In this document: piece by piece, positions 16,901-29,200 of the stretch
How positions within the stretch are numbered: the stretch's first letter is position 1
Layout of the letters: each line of letters opens with the position of its first letter
Assembly (NCBI RefSeq): GCF_003014755.1
Contig: NZ_PYAW01000002.1
Span: 1,240,001 to 1,304,000 of the forward strand
Direction: 5' to 3'
Origin: Chitinophaga niastensis
GTDB lineage: Bacteria; Bacteroidota; Bacteroidia; Chitinophagales; Chitinophagaceae
Length of the DNA stretch: 64,000 nt
Translations under genes and position numbers: made by a program
The notes under the pieces: generated by a model
The model's input: only the letters and a program-made list of their open reading frames with translations
The model's database searches: none
Told to the model about the DNA's origin: nothing

Positions 16901-19110
16901 TGACGGATATAACCGCCGTATTGTCGCCTAAAGTGAACGGTCTGGATGTGCTGTATAATATTTTTAAAGAGAAACCCCTGCACTGTTTTGTGTTATTCTC
17001 TTCCGTATCTGCAGCGCTTCCTGTGCTGGGCGCCGGTCAAAGCGATTACGTGATGGGTAATGCCTATATGGATTATCTCAGCACTGTACACCAGGGCCAT
17101 TGTCCTTTGATTAGTATCCAGTGGGGCAACTGGAAAGAAACAGGAATGGGAGAAGTGAAAGGAGCGGCATATGCAACTACCGGGTTACATGCACTGTTGA
17201 ATGAAGAAGGACTGAGTTTACTGGACCAGGTGCTGGCAAGTGGTCGCAGGGGCGTATTGCTGGCCGCAGTAGCAGATCCCAATGTATTTGATCCGGCCCG
17301 TTTACTGCTGGTACCACAGGTGACAGCTCCCCATACTGTTCCGGCGGTTACCGCTACGAGTAACAATCAATCAGGTGTATTACATTGGTTGTTGAAGTTG
17401 TTTGGAAGAGAATTGAAAATACCAATAGAAAAACTGGATGCTGACACACCATTCCACGACTACGGTGTAGACTCTATTTTATTGACGCAGCTGTTGCGCG
17501 AGATCAATAAGGAAATACCGGAAGTACTTGATCCTTCTTTATTATTTGAATATCCTTCTTTGTCGTCCCTCGCTGTGTGGCTGGAATCAAATCATGGAAC
17601 GACTTTGTCTGCTGTGTTCAAAAATACAGTGGTTGAAAATAATCGTATACCAGTTGAGGTTATACCTGTTAAAGCAGTCAATGTTATATCCAATACAATG
17701 TTTGCTCCGGTTAATCATCATGATAACGATATCGCCGTAATTGGCATGTCGTGCCGGTTTGCAGGTGCAGATAACCTGGATGATTACTGGAAGTTATTGT
17801 CAGAAGGACGTAGTAGTCTGAGTGTCCTTTCCGGCCAGGAGTGGCATGCGGAAAGTTCACCGGTATTCGGTGGTTTGCTGAAGGATAAAGATTTATTTGA
17901 TCCGGGCTTTTTTTTATTGCCGGAATCAGATGTAGCTGCAATGGATCCACAGGCACTGATACTACTGGAGGAAAGTCTGCGTGCATTGTGCCATGCGGGT
18001 TATAGTCATACGGAGTTAAAAGGACACCCGGTAGGTGTGTATATAGGTGGCAGAAGTCAGCATCAGCCATCGGCGGCAGCGTTGTTATCTGCACGTAATC
18101 CTATAGTAGCAGCAGGACAGAATTATCTGGCAGCGAATGTGAGTCATTTTTTTGATCTGCGTGGTCCTGCGGTGGTAATAGATACAGCTTGTTCTTCTTC
18201 GTTAGTGGCCTTGCATATGGCAGCTCAGGCGTTGCAAACAGGAGCAATTTCCACAGCACTGGTGGGAGGTGTAAATCTGCTGCAGCCGGGAGGAGCGACG
18301 GAATTATTTCAGCAGCGGGGTTTATTAAACCATGGAAATGTGTTTCATGTTTTTGATGCACGTGCTGCTGGTGTGTTATTATCAGAAGGTGCAGGTATGC
18401 TGGTAGTAAAACGGCTGGCAGATGCACAGGTGGCGGGAGACTGCATCTACGGCGTAATAAAATCAGTAGCTGTGAATAATGATGGCCGTACAGCAGGTCC
18501 GGCCAGTCCTAATTTGCAGGCACAGAAAGATGTGATGTTACAGGCGCTTGCACGCAGTGGTTATCAACCAGGTGAAATCAGTTATATAGAAACTAATGGT
18601 TCCGGTTCCGCAGTAACTGACCTGCTGGAGCTGAAAGCAATAGAAGAAGTTTATCGCAATGGCAGCAGAAAAAAATGTGTGCTTGGGAGTATCAAACCAA
18701 ATATTGGTCATCCGTTGAGTGCAGAAGGAATGGCAGGATTGATCAAGGTGCTGCTGATGCTGCATCATGGTGAAATGGTGCCTTTCTTATCTGGTCAGCA
18801 ACCCATGCAGCATTATGATATAGCTGCTTCACCATTTAGTTTTTGCCGTGAACATGCAGCCTGGGATAGTTCCCCGGCAGTGGCAGGAATTAATTGTTTT
18901 GCAGATGGCGGTACCAATGCACACGTTGTTGTAACAACAGCACCAGCTTCAGAGAGCAATAATATCTGCAGACAACCTTTACCAATACCTGCCCTGAACA
19001 AACGACTGGTAAAACATGCTGCCATTCCGGTAGTATCCGTGGATAAAAAGAAAAACCCTATACCAGTGAATAGTTTAATGCCAGCACCAATGATCTGGGA
19101 AACCTTTTAA
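11554..19110 (+). CDS. Trans-AT PKS protein 1: loading MT-GNAT-ACP, KS-KR-ACP, KS0
   Basis: About 2518 residues, starting at ATG 11554 (an in-frame TTG lies 9 bp upstream). The order is: N-terminal helical lid region (1-200); SAM methyltransferase (about 200-500, ADMGCGNG near 280); GNAT-like domain (about 510-705); ACP (Ser764 region); KS1 (Cys1013, His1148, NLGH); KR1 (GGTRGLG near 1670, Tyr1832); ACP1 (Ser1974); KS2 (Cys2213). KS2 has TNGSGS instead of THGTGT, so the first catalytic His is Asn2348 and condensation is not expected. No AT domain is present; the post-KS linker runs straight into LPTYPFDRERYW. The protein ends right after KS2, so that module continues in the next protein, which starts 12 bp downstream. 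Cytoplasmic megasynthase. Confidence 0.95.
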   Translation: MLTVLNNYAHGLVAIPVIDSCIKKGLFLILQEDAYISFAVLTKKSAANAGHLRIALQMLESIGWVSKNEQDGYRLHREIASYQYIPPDIMELMDFPFNAYIDDTSGKYSLDKWINCVVNQWNAPHTLISAFLDGMLVVPLLLALKEKKLLPPDIPKDGMLFSSLASSVRAEIIRLFLNKGWALQKETGVHISDMGHYLADRIFITATVVSYKPMLRQIDEVIFGNCAAVFARDNVDSEQHVDRTLNVQGSGFQHEKYFSGMEDIIVRLFNREPFEKQPRYIADMGCGNGALLKKIYEIIRDKTLRGKVLDTYPITMIGADFNSEALVETAITLNSIDHKLVKGDIGDPAQMIADLKKMGIEDVENILHVRSFLDHDRPYIPPPDNAEDIFPLSGNGVYADAKGNEIPVNEVLQSLIAHLQRWSSVIGNHGLILLEVHCLAPAVIRNFTDKCESLHFDAYHRFSQQLLVEADTFIMAAARVGLFPHPDFFAKYPRTMPFCRITLSYLERRDYIVRYARKEDLPALIKLEKDCWPAYLCTTASALEKRLAHYPEGQMVLQLNGEIVGVVYSQRIEKLSDLENVVAATIEDLHRNDGSIIQLLGLNILPEWQHGNFGDQLLEFMLQQCSLLQGVETVAGITRCKDYQHHTVIDYNAYIHLENERGTLVDTTLRFHAMHGAEIVKPVAGYRPGDHHNKGYGVLITYDVYRRKRKDISTETQADEKILQTRNKDAVTAFVTNTILLILRKPDDYGFSLERPLMEMGLDSADLLELSEKISHEYKIRLEPSFFFEHSSGTQIINYLAVNEAVVKTIMTAPVKEEQQQKITASQQEQPSFEPPQLTAEADNKAVAIIGVSCRLPGNINNKEQFWKLLQEGRSAIGKLPADRWEWPAGIDPLHTHKGIDNGGFLQEIDTFDAAFFRITPKEAELMDPQQRILMEMSWECLEDAGYPARSLAGSATGVFIGASGTDYNRLLDKHPEHTDAHYGIGASMSMLPNRISYFYDLHGPSIQLDTACSSSLVAVHEAVKSLRSGECEQALVGGIHIMCHPVNSIAYYKAGMLAEDGRCKTFDNAANGYVRAEGAVLLLLKPLEKALLDQDHVYAVIKGSAVNHGGLAGGVTVPNPARQAALMTAAFRDADVLPETISYIETHGTGTPLGDPIEITGLKDAFGNKNIRPVAWCGLGAVKTNLGHLEAASGITGLLKVLLCMQYKQLPASLHFHEQNTRFSIADSPFYFISTHQPWHLTEKQMLRRAGVSSFGSGGTNAHVVLEEVDSPIKADDHTTPYYLICLSAKTATALLQKQKDLLYWLENEEKDNSISAISAGLMLRRQHFGLRIAYVVRNKEALKEKINEVLTKGHTTAFFKEDVHEKTKQIQPLFVQLGQTIIKELNNNIKTDAASYSDKLMVLAELYTKGYELDWKSFFVNVPPVALPTYPFDRERYWLPEVFKANTANISSRSGLHETNAASRRSYFLEKQWQIAPAVAESPARGAVLILSDRSTRSLANLVAAYFSGSNIFYTDEGQLPTVLQQPYCGCINLLGCGTASVQDLGWLTLLQQLIEQDNGTGLMLLAVSRGLESPEAHSQQLSGALSAGLFRMLQSEYKQLRSRHMDAAMTIDEIILASLIAAEFSLGSREPEVMYRQDGQRYSTVLSQITLPATNSIQFGPEEVLLITGGTRGLGALCAVHFVKHYGVKRLVLCGREPLPPRDTWHSYTTDSITGVKIAGIQHLESLGAQVEVLTVPLTDKMAFTQALSAAELRLGPVRGVIHSAGMTDPHNPAFIRKRMTDITAVLSPKVNGLDVLYNIFKEKPLHCFVLFSSVSAALPVLGAGQSDYVMGNAYMDYLSTVHQGHCPLISIQWGNWKETGMGEVKGAAYATTGLHALLNEEGLSLLDQVLASGRRGVLLAAVADPNVFDPARLLLVPQVTAPHTVPAVTATSNNQSGVLHWLLKLFGRELKIPIEKLDADTPFHDYGVDSILLTQLLREINKEIPEVLDPSLLFEYPSLSSLAVWLESNHGTTLSAVFKNTVVENNRIPVEVIPVKAVNVISNTMFAPVNHHDNDIAVIGMSCRFAGADNLDDYWKLLSEGRSSLSVLSGQEWHAESSPVFGGLLKDKDLFDPGFFLLPESDVAAMDPQALILLEESLRALCHAGYSHTELKGHPVGVYIGGRSQHQPSAAALLSARNPIVAAGQNYLAANVSHFFDLRGPAVVIDTACSSSLVALHMAAQALQTGAISTALVGGVNLLQPGGATELFQQRGLLNHGNVFHVFDARAAGVLLSEGAGMLVVKRLADAQVAGDCIYGVIKSVAVNNDGRTAGPASPNLQAQKDVMLQALARSGYQPGEISYIETNGSGSAVTDLLELKAIEEVYRNGSRKKCVLGSIKPNIGHPLSAEGMAGLIKVLLMLHHGEMVPFLSGQQPMQHYDIAASPFSFCREHAAWDSSPAVAGINCFADGGTNAHVVVTTAPASESNNICRQPLPIPALNKRLVKHAAIPVVSVDKKKNPIPVNSLMPAPMIWETF
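14085..17600 (+). other. PKS module 1: KS-KR-ACP
   Basis: KS1 keeps the full Cys-His-His set (DTACSSS, HGTGT, KTNLGH). KR1 has an NADPH motif GGTRGLG, Ser and Tyr catalytic residues (FSSVSA, SDYVMGN) and an Asp after HSAGMT, a hint of B-type (D-hydroxyl) stereochemistry. ACP1 has GVDS. Output: beta-hydroxy intermediate, dehydrated by the next bimodule partner. Confidence 0.85.
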
Positions 19111-20270
19111 CAGTATCGAATCATGATAACGGAACATATAAATATATCCCTCAATAATCCGGTAATAGGAAACCATATCGTATACGGACAGGCAATCCTG
19201 CCCGGTTTAGCATACATCGATCTCATATATCAGGTATTCCGTAAACATGGGCATGATTACAGGGGACTGGAATTACGTAATCTTACTATTCAACATCCGC
19301 TGGCGGTGGATATTGACAACGATATCCTGCTTCATATTGAATGCACAGCAAATGATGAAGGAAAGTGGCAGATCGTGATAGAAGGCAGTGTAGTGCAACA
19401 AGGCATAACTGCGCAGGAAAAAAGACGTTATGTTACAGCTGAAATGCATGTTTTGTCATCCAGGGTATTTGATGACAAGATCGATATAGTTACCATCCGG
19501 CAAACAGCAAAAGAAACATTCAGTCTGGAGGAAGTATATCAACGTGCCAGAGCGGCTGAACTGATACATCATAGTTTTATCAAGGCTACCGGTAATATTT
19601 ATAAAACAGGAGATGATGTCTTCATAGATATTGAAGTGGGAGCTGATGCAGCTGATAGTGCTACCGGTTTTATGTTTCATCCTACACTTATTGACGGTGC
19701 TGCAATGGGTACCGGGTTATTTCCCTTACAGGAAAATGGGAAGGCACTGCTTTTCCTGCCACTGTTTTATGAATCTTTTTATGCCACTGCATTATTGCAG
19801 GACGCGTGCATGGCACGGTATTCCTTCACACGACGCAAAGATCTGCTGGATATTAATATCACCTTCTTCAACAGAGAAGGGCAGAAAGTGGCAGCATTGC
19901 AGCATTTCAGTAATAAGTTGGTTCGTGAAGCAGGACTGATCAATCCCCAAAGAATAACTAACGCGGCGGATGCCAGGACAGAAAATATAAAAGAACCAGC
20001 GCCAAAGCAGCAAAATTCACGTGTAAGCAGCGCATCTATACAGGCAATACAATATTTACAGCAGCTGATGGCAGAGAGCATCGGTCAGCCTGCGGAACAG
20101 ATGAATATTAAAGCAGGGTATTATGAATTGGGCCTCAGTTCTGCGTCGCTGTTGGTGATGGTAGAAACGATCAGCCAAAAGCTTAATACCAGCCTCTCAC
20201 CTGTTTTATTGTTTGAATATACTACCATCGCTGAACTGGCGGAATATCTTTCTGACGTTTTTCCGGATGT
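17728..20270 (+). other. PKS module 2, split over two proteins: KS0 | DH-ACP
   Basis: KS2 (protein 1) has lost the HGTGT His (Asn2348) and its DPQQR motif reads DPQAL, so it should only pass the chain on. The DH opens protein 2 and has an intact HxxxGxxxxP (His18 to Pro27) and Asp191, so it can dehydrate. Its ACP carries GLSS instead of GxDS (Ser340). With module 1 this forms a dehydrating bimodule (KS-KR-ACP + KS0-DH-ACP), a known trans-AT arrangement yielding an alpha,beta-alkene. Confidence 0.8.
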
Positions 20271-23200
20271 ATTTGGTGGTACAGCCGAAATAAGATCAGC
20301 AGCGGCAAGTGCGACCAATATTCGTGTAGACGTTCCCGTTATAAATGAACAAGCCGCGGTAACACAGCGGTTACCCGACACAACGGATATCGCTGTTATT
20401 GGCATTGCAGGCCGTTATCCCGCTGCGGATAATATAGCTGAGTTCTGGGAAAATCTGCTGAACGGAAAGGACTGCATCACAGAAGTACCAGCAGAGCGGT
20501 GGAACTGGCATCGGCATGATGGTATGAAATCGCCATCTGGAAAACAGTTTTCCAGATGGGGCGGATTTATAAATAATGTAGATTGTTTTGATCCTTCTTT
20601 TTTCAGGATATCTCCCAGGGATGCAGAAACGATGGATCCCCAGGAGCGTATATTCCTGGAGGTGTGCTGGGAAACAATGGAGGATGCAGGGTATACACCA
20701 GTTACACTGGCGGGTAATAGCGGAAAAGGTAAAAGAAATAAAGTAGGTGTATTTGCGGGCGTAATGCATAAAGATTATGCGCTGATAGGTGCAGCAGCAG
20801 TGCAGAAGGGAGCACAGTTTCCACTGTCACTGAACTATGCGCAGATAGCCAACCGGGTATCCTATTCCTGCAATTTCCACGGCCCCAGCATGGCAATAGA
20901 TACGGTGTGTTCTTCTTCTTTAACTGCCCTGCACCTGGCGCTGGAAAGCATACGACATGGAGAGAGTGAAGTGGCACTGGCAGGAGGTGTAAATCTTTCC
21001 CTGCATCCTGATAAATATTTATCCTATGGTTTAATGGATCTGCATGCAAGTGACGGGTATTGCCATGCTTTTGGAAAAGGTGGTGATGGCTATGTTTCAG
21101 GAGAATGTGTGGCGGCAGTATTATTAAAACCGCTGAATAAGGCTGTGGAAGACCATGATCATATTTATGCGGTGATCAAAGGCAGTACCATTAATCATGG
21201 TGGTGCCGCCAGTGGTATCTATGTTCCCAATCCGGTGGCGCAGGCAGATATGATCCTGTCCTGTCTGGAAAAAACAGGCATAGACCCTCGTAGTATTTCC
21301 TATGTGGAAGCTCATGGCACAGGTACTTCCCTTGGTGATCCGATAGAAATGCAGGGGTTGGTGAAGGCCTATCGCCAATACACTGCTGATAAGCAATATT
21401 GTGCTATCGGTTCTGTAAAATCTAATATCGGCCATGCGGAATCCGCTGCCGGTATTTCCGGTCTGTCAAAAGTATTATTACAACTTTATCATAAAACACT
21501 GGTGCCTTCCTTACATGCGGGTGAGTTGAATCCCTATATTGATTTCTCCGCTTCTCCTTTTTACGTGCAGCAGCAGGTGGCGCCATGGGAAACATCTTTT
21601 CCGCGCAGGGCTGCACTGAGTTCATTTGGAGCTACCGGTGCCAATGCACACGTAATCCTGGAAGAATATATACCATCCGTTTCCTTACCGGAAACAGTTG
21701 AACCGGGTTTGCATTACCTGGTGCCGCTATCCGCAAAAAACAAGGAAAGACTGCTGGCCTATGCAGCCAGATTATTGCACGCTTTACAACAGGATGGGCG
21801 CCGGGAAATAACACTCACGGATATTGCCTATACCCTGCAAACCGGCAGGGAAGCCATGGAGCAGCGGGTAGCGTTTATTGTGCAGGACATTGCCGGGCTG
21901 ACTGATCTGCTAAAGACCTTTGTAACAGGTGGTCATATAGATGCGACAGTTTGCCTGGAAGGGCATGTAAAGGCACATCCTGATATTCCCGGAATTTTTT
22001 CGGGAGATGAAGATTCAGGAGAACTGATTCTTACATGGCTGAAAAAAAGAAGATTAAAAAAAATAGCAGAACTCTGGGTAAAGGGATTGGATATCAGCTG
22101 GAACCTGATGTATACTGTACAGCCTCAACGTGTGAGCCTGCCTGCTTATCCGTTTGCGCGGGAACATTACTGGATACCGGAAGCAGAAAATTTGCCTGTG
22201 TCGCCCACATTATCACCGGTTACTATTCATCCTTTACTTCATCAGAACACTTCTGACTTCACCGAACAGCGCTTCAGCACTACGTTTACGGGTAATGAAT
22301 TTTTTCTGGCAGATCATGTGGCAGAAGGGCGGCATATACTGCCCGGAGTAGCTTACCTGGAAATGGCACGTGCAGCGGCTGCATATGCTACCGGCATTCA
22401 GCCACCGGGAACAATGGTGCAGTTAAAAAATATCGTGTGGGCAAGACCGTTAGTGGCTAATGGAGTGCCTCTATCCGTACATATCAGCCTTTATCCGGAA
22501 GATAATGGGGAAATATCCTACGAAATATATGACATCCAGGAAGATGCCCCTGTAGAAAAAGTGATTTACAGTACCGGGCATATCCTGCTGTCAGCCGTGC
22601 AGGAGACAGTAGTATACGATATCGCCGGGTTACTGGCACTATGCAGCAAACAGCATTTTCCCGGCGACGAATGTTACCGGATTTTTAATACCACAGGCAT
22701 AACTTATGGTCCGGCATTCCAGGGTATCAGGGAAATATACACAGGAACCGGTCAGTTATTGGCGAAGATAAAATTGCCCGCTGAAGTGAGCAATACAGCG
22801 GGTTTGTTTGTACTTCATCCGTCATTACTGGATGCCGCTATGCAAACGGTGATCATGCTCCGCCATATGGATGGGCATACATCTCCGGCGCTGGCTTTTG
22901 CATTAACATCCCTGCGCATACATAATACCTGCAAGGGTGAGATGTGGGCGTATAGCCGTTACAGTGAGCATAAAACATCAACCGGCAGCATACAGCAATT
23001 TGATATTGATTTGTGCGATGATCAGGGAGCTGTTTGTATCAGCATCGCCGGACTGGCTTCCAGGTCTAAAGATAATGCAGCACCGACTGCAGGCACGTGG
23101 CAACTGGCTCCTGTATGGAATAAAACAACGCCTGCATTGACAACCTCCATCCCGGATGTTGCTGAAAAGGTTTTGATCATTGGAAGTAACGCAAGAGAAA

Positions 23201-26200
23201 CGGCAGCTATCAGCAAATATTATCCGCAGGCCACATTGCTGGAAATAAGTGTGGGTGATACGCAGGAAGTACTTGAACAGCAATTAAAAAACATACCTCC
23301 CGTAAAAAATATTATCTGGATCACCGCTGCCGGTGCTGATTTGGAATTAACAGATGATGCTATCATACATGGTCAGCAGGAAGGTGTGTTGCAAGGTTTT
23401 CGCCTGATAAAAACACTGTTGCATACTTACCGCGATGCCGCATTATCATGGACTGTTATCACGCGCAATTGCGTGGCCGTTACTCCCGGCGAAGAAGTGG
23501 ATCTGACACATGCAGGTATACAAGGAATAGCAGGTGCACTTGCCAAAGAATGTCCTCACTGGAAAATTGTGTTGGCGGATGTAAGAAAAGAGGAGGATAT
23601 ACCATGGGGAGAAATTTTTACGCTGACACCCGATGCAGAAGGCAGTGGCAGGGCTTATCGTAACGGACAGTGGTATCATCAGCAGATGGACTTATTGGAA
23701 TTGCCTGCACCAATGGTATCAGGCTATCGTAAAAACGGGGTATATGTGGTGATAGGCGGTGCTGGTGGCGTTGGTGCGGCCTGGAGTGAATATATGATCC
23801 GTACCTATAATGCACAAATTATATGGCTGGGACGCCGGCCCAAAGATGATGCTATACAGACTAAGCTGGACGAACTGGCATTAGCGGGTGTTATGCCTGA
23901 ATATATCAGTGCCGATGCCACTGATCTGACATCATTGACACAGGCTTATCAGCAGATCAAATCAAAATATCCGCGGATCCATGGGGTGGTGCAAGCTGCC
24001 ATGGTATTACATGGCCGCAATCTTATCAGTATGGAGGAGGAAGGATTTCTAAAGGCCTATGCTGTGAAGGTAGATGCGAGTGTGCGTATGGCACAGGTGT
24101 TTGAAAAAGAACCGTTGGATTTTGTGCTTTTCTTTTCTTCGGTAGTTGCATTTATCAGGAATGGAGGTCAGAGTAATTATGCGGCGGGAAGCATATTTAT
24201 GGATGCTTTTGCAAAACGGCTTCCCCATACATGGGCCTGTAAAGTAAGGATCGCTAACTGGGGCTATTGGGGAAACGTTGGTATGGTGGCTGATTCCGAC
24301 GCATTGCAGGAATGGGTAATTAAAAATGGTCACGGTCTTATAACGCCGGCAGAAGGAATGCTGGTGCTGGAGAAATTATTGTCAGGCCCTTTTGAACAGG
24401 TAGTATTTATGAAAACTACTTCGTCTGCCGGACTGAAAGGATTCTCTTTATCCGGTGAAAAAAGAGGGTTGGTGGATGGAGTGCTTCCTGCCACTTTGGA
24501 TACTATAAAAACATTGCCATTTTTACAAGTTCTTACAGCTCCGTCACCTTCTTCTTTTTCAGCTGCGATAAATGTTGCTTTGCGCAACCTCTTATGGACA
24601 CAGTTGCAGGAACTGGAACCATTTCGTCAAAAACATTTTACCCTGGATACTGTCAGTACTGCTGTTTCACTACCGGTTATATATCACCGCTGGTTGCAGG
24701 AAAGCCTGGAGATACTGGTAGAAGATGGTTATCTGGAAGCTAACGGAAATATATATACGAAATTAGAGAAACATGCCAATGGCTGGGCGGAATGGGAAAA
24801 ACAGCGACCTATCTGGTTAGCACAAAGTGGTGAAGCGGCATGGATGATCTTAGCAGAAACAATGTTACGTGCATTGCCGCAGATCCTCAGTGGTAGCACT
24901 CCGGCAACAGATATCATGTTCCCTGGTACTTCTGCTAAACTGGTGGCTGGTATTTACAGGGAAAATGCAGTAGCTGATTATTTTAATGAAGTACTGGCAC
25001 AAACAGTGCTGGCATATACCAGGGAAAGGTTACAACAGGACCCTTCCTCACGGATACGCATATTGGAAATCGGCGCAGGTACCGGTGCCACCAGTGCCAC
25101 CGTATTTGAACGTTTACGCGGTTATGAGGCACAGATCCGGGAATATTGTTATACAGATATTTCCAGGGCTTTCCTGTTACATGGAGAAGATGCTTATGGT
25201 GAACAGGTACCTTATCTCACCTATAAATTGCTGGATGCTGCGATGCCGGTAGCACAACAGGGTTTCCTGCCCGGAAGCTATGACCTGGTAATTGCCGCCA
25301 ACGTATTACATGCAACAAAAAATATAGTAGAAACCCTTCGTAATGCCAAAACACTGCTGGCAAAAAATGGACTCTTGCTCCTGAATGAAGTAAGTGATAA
25401 ATCACTGTTTGCTCATCTGACGTTTGGACTGTTAAAGGGATGGTGGTTATACGAAGATCCTGCGTTAAGGATACCTGGTTGTCCCGGCCTGTATCCTGAA
25501 ACCTGGAAAACAGTACTTACACAGGAAGGAATGAAGAACATATGGTATCCCGCCTCATCTGCCCATATATGCGGGCAACAGGTAGTGGTAGCTGAAAGTG
25601 ATGGTGTGATAAGTCAACACGTGGCGGCTTCACAGGTTATAGCAACAGCTGTAGCGCGTCACCTTCCGAAACCTCCGGATAAAACGAATGTCAGTGCTCC
25701 TGGAAATGCGGAAAATGGGGCAGATCATGTGAAAGAACTGATAATAGAGAAGCTATCTGTTTCCCTGAAATCAGATCCTTCAAAAATAGATAAGGATATA
25801 CCTTTTGCAGACTATGGTCTGGACTCTATCACCGGTGTACGTATGGTGCAGCTGTTGAACGACAGTCTGAAAATATCCCTGGAAACCACCATACTGTTTG
25901 ACTATAGTTCTGTAAATAACCTGGCGGCATACATCCTTCAAAATTGTAACCCGGTGATTGCTGTTGCAGATACCAGGGTACTTGTACCGGAAATAGCTCC
26001 TGTTGCTTATCTCAAAAGGAAATCACTTGTACAGCAGGAGGTGTCGCGGAAAGAAGTAATACAAAAAGAGCCGGTAGCGATAATAGGAATGAGTGGAAAA
26101 TTTGCAGGTGCCGACACTGTTAATCAGTTATGGGAGCACCTGTCAAACGGTACCGACCTGGTAGATAAAGTAAACCGTTGGGATCTTTCCGCTTTTTATC

Positions 26201-29200
26201 AGAAGAGTGAAACTTATTGTGATCAGGGTAGTTTTATAGATGACATTGCTGCCTTTGATCCTGCATTTTTTAATATCTCAGCCCTGGAGGCTACTTATAT
26301 GGACCCGCAGCAAAGGCTCTTCCTGGAAGAGGCCTGGAAGGCGCTGGAAGATGCAGGTTATGCCGGTAATAACATGCAGCACCGGTTATGCGGAATATAT
26401 GTAGGATGTAATGGCGGTGATTACCGGCAACTGTTTAAAGACGGAGAAGATATACCTGCACAGGCTTTCTGGGGTAACCTGAGTTCCATTGTACCCGCCC
26501 GTATTGCTTATTACCTGGACCTGCACGGTCCGGCTATTGCGGTTGATACTGCCTGTTCAAGCTCACTGGTGGCAATACACCTGGCCTGTCAGGGTTTATG
26601 GGGAGGAGAAATTGCTATGGCATTGGCAGGTGGCGTATTTGTTCAGTCTACACCCAACTCCTTTATTGATGCAAACCGCGCAGGCATGTTGTCCCCAACC
26701 GGCCGTTGTCACACTTTTGATGATGCCGCTGATGGATTTGTGCTGGGAGAAGGAGTAGGCGTAGTGGTATTAAAAAGATTAAAAGATGCATTGCAGGATG
26801 GAGATCATATTTATGGCGTAATCCGTGGATCAGGTATTAACCAGGATGGAACATCCAATGGAATTACTGCACCCAGTGCTGTTTCGCAGGAACGGCTAGA
26901 ATGCCAGGTATATGATGATTTTAATATTGATCCGGATAAAATACAAATGGTGGAAACGCATGGTACCGGTACCCGCCTGGGTGATCCGATTGAATTTCAG
27001 GCGCTTTCCCGTGCTTTCAGGAAGTATACCAGCAGGCAGGCGTATTGTGCTATCGGCTCTGTTAAAACCAATATCGGTCACATAACAGCACCTGCGGGTG
27101 TAGCAGGATTGATAAAAGTATTGTTATCACTTCAGCATAAAAAGATGCCGGCTTCACTGCATTATAATACGGGCAATACAAATATTGCATTTGAAGGAAG
27201 CCCGTTTTATGTAAATACTACACTCAGAGACTGGGATACAACCGGCTATGAGTCCCGTGTTGCGGCACTCAGCTCTTTTGGTTTGAGTGGTACCAATGCT
27301 CATATGGTGATTGAAGAAGCGCCGTTACAATCACGCAAGCACCTGCAAATGCCTGCTTACCTGGTAGTGTTGTCTGCCCGGAGTGAACAACAGTTACAGC
27401 AACAGGTGTTACAACTGCTGGATCATTGTGAACAGTTTCCTGATACTGACCTGGGTAATCTCAGTTATACTTTACTGTTAGGAAGAAAACATTTTCAACA
27501 TCGTTTTTCCTGCGTAGCCAGTCAACTGGAAGTGCTTAAAACACAGCTGCGTAGCTGGCAGGATAAGGGCGCCGGGTTAAATTTGTTTTCAGGCAACCTG
27601 TCTGATAGCAATGAAAAAGAACAGGCAACAGCGAAGAAATATGCGGAGGACTGCATACAGCAATGCGAACAAATACCCGTTGTGAAAAATTATGTTGAGC
27701 AGCTGGTAGTTGTAGCTGAATTGTTTGTTAAAGGATATGCGTTACCGTTAGATCGCCTGTTTACAGCAGGCAATTATAGCAGAATTTCCCTGCCTGTATA
27801 CCCGTTTGCCAGGGACCATTATTGGGTAGAAGCAGCTCCTGCTGCACAGGCATTTACACCACCGGGTGTAGCGTTGCAAATGTTAGCACCGGTATGGGAA
27901 ACTTTCCCGGTTACACCGGTAAACATTGCTCCTGCAGCTACTTCCCGTATGCTGCTGGCAGGTGGTACTACTGCAGAAAGAAATGCACTGCTGACGCTTT
28001 ACCCGAATGCGCAGTTGCTGCATACGGATAATATTAAAGAGCTGGCAGCTCAGTTGCCGGAAGGACTTACACATATTATCTGGATAGCCACAGAAAGCAG
28101 ATCGCAACAACAGCATTACAACGCTTTTATAACAGCGCAGGAGGACGGCGTACTTGCCTGTTTCCGGTTGATCAGGGCATTGCTGCAGAAGGGGTATGCT
28201 ACACAAACACTTGATTGGACGATTATAACAAGGCAATGCATCGTCATTGATAAACAGGAACAAACAGATCCTACCCATGCAGGGCTGCACGGACTGGCCG
28301 GCTCGCTGGCGAAGGAATACCCGCATTGGGCGGTTCGGCTTATTGACTTGCCAACGGATACGGATATACGCTGGAAGGAGTTGTTATCTCTTCCGGCAGA
28401 TAGCCAGGGAAATGCATTGGCTTATCGTCATGGACATTGGTACAGGCAACAATTGGCACCTATAGGGCTATCTCCGGCAAGCACCTCTCTGTATCGTCAG
28501 AACGGGGTATATGTGGTAATAGGAGGCGCAGGGGGGATTGGTCGTGCCTGGACGGAGTATATGATCAGGACCTATCAGGCACAGGTAATATGGATAGGTC
28601 GCCGCAAGGCAGATGAAGAAATATTGTTCCACAGCAGACAGCTGGGAAAAGCAGGTCCGGCGCCGGAATACATGCAGGCAGATGCCGGAGATGCAGCGGC
28701 GCTGAAAGAAGCACGTGAAGCGATCATTCGAAAATATGGGTGTATAAACGGCATTGTGCAATCAGCGATTGTACTATCAGATCAGAGCCTGTCGCAAATG
28801 GAGGAACGGGTATTCCAGGCAGCGTTGCATGCAAAGGTGGACGTGAGTGTTTGTATGGCGCAGGTATTTGCAGCGGATAAACCAGACTTTGTTTTGTTCT
28901 TCTCGGCCCTGAATGCATTTATCAAAGCTCCGGGACAGAGTAACTATGCAGCAGGCAGCACTTTTGAAGATGCCTTTGCTCAATATCTTTCACAACACTG
29001 GCCCTGCGCTGTCAAAACAATCAACTGGGGCTATTGGGGAAGTACAGGCATTGTATCGGGAGATAATTACCGTCGGCGGATGACTGCCGCAGGTATTGGT
29101 TCCATAGAACCTCCTGAGGCTATGGCTGCACTGGAACAACTGCTTACCGGTTCCCTCTCTCAGGTGGCACTGATCAAGGCAGTACCTAACCTTAGCCTGC

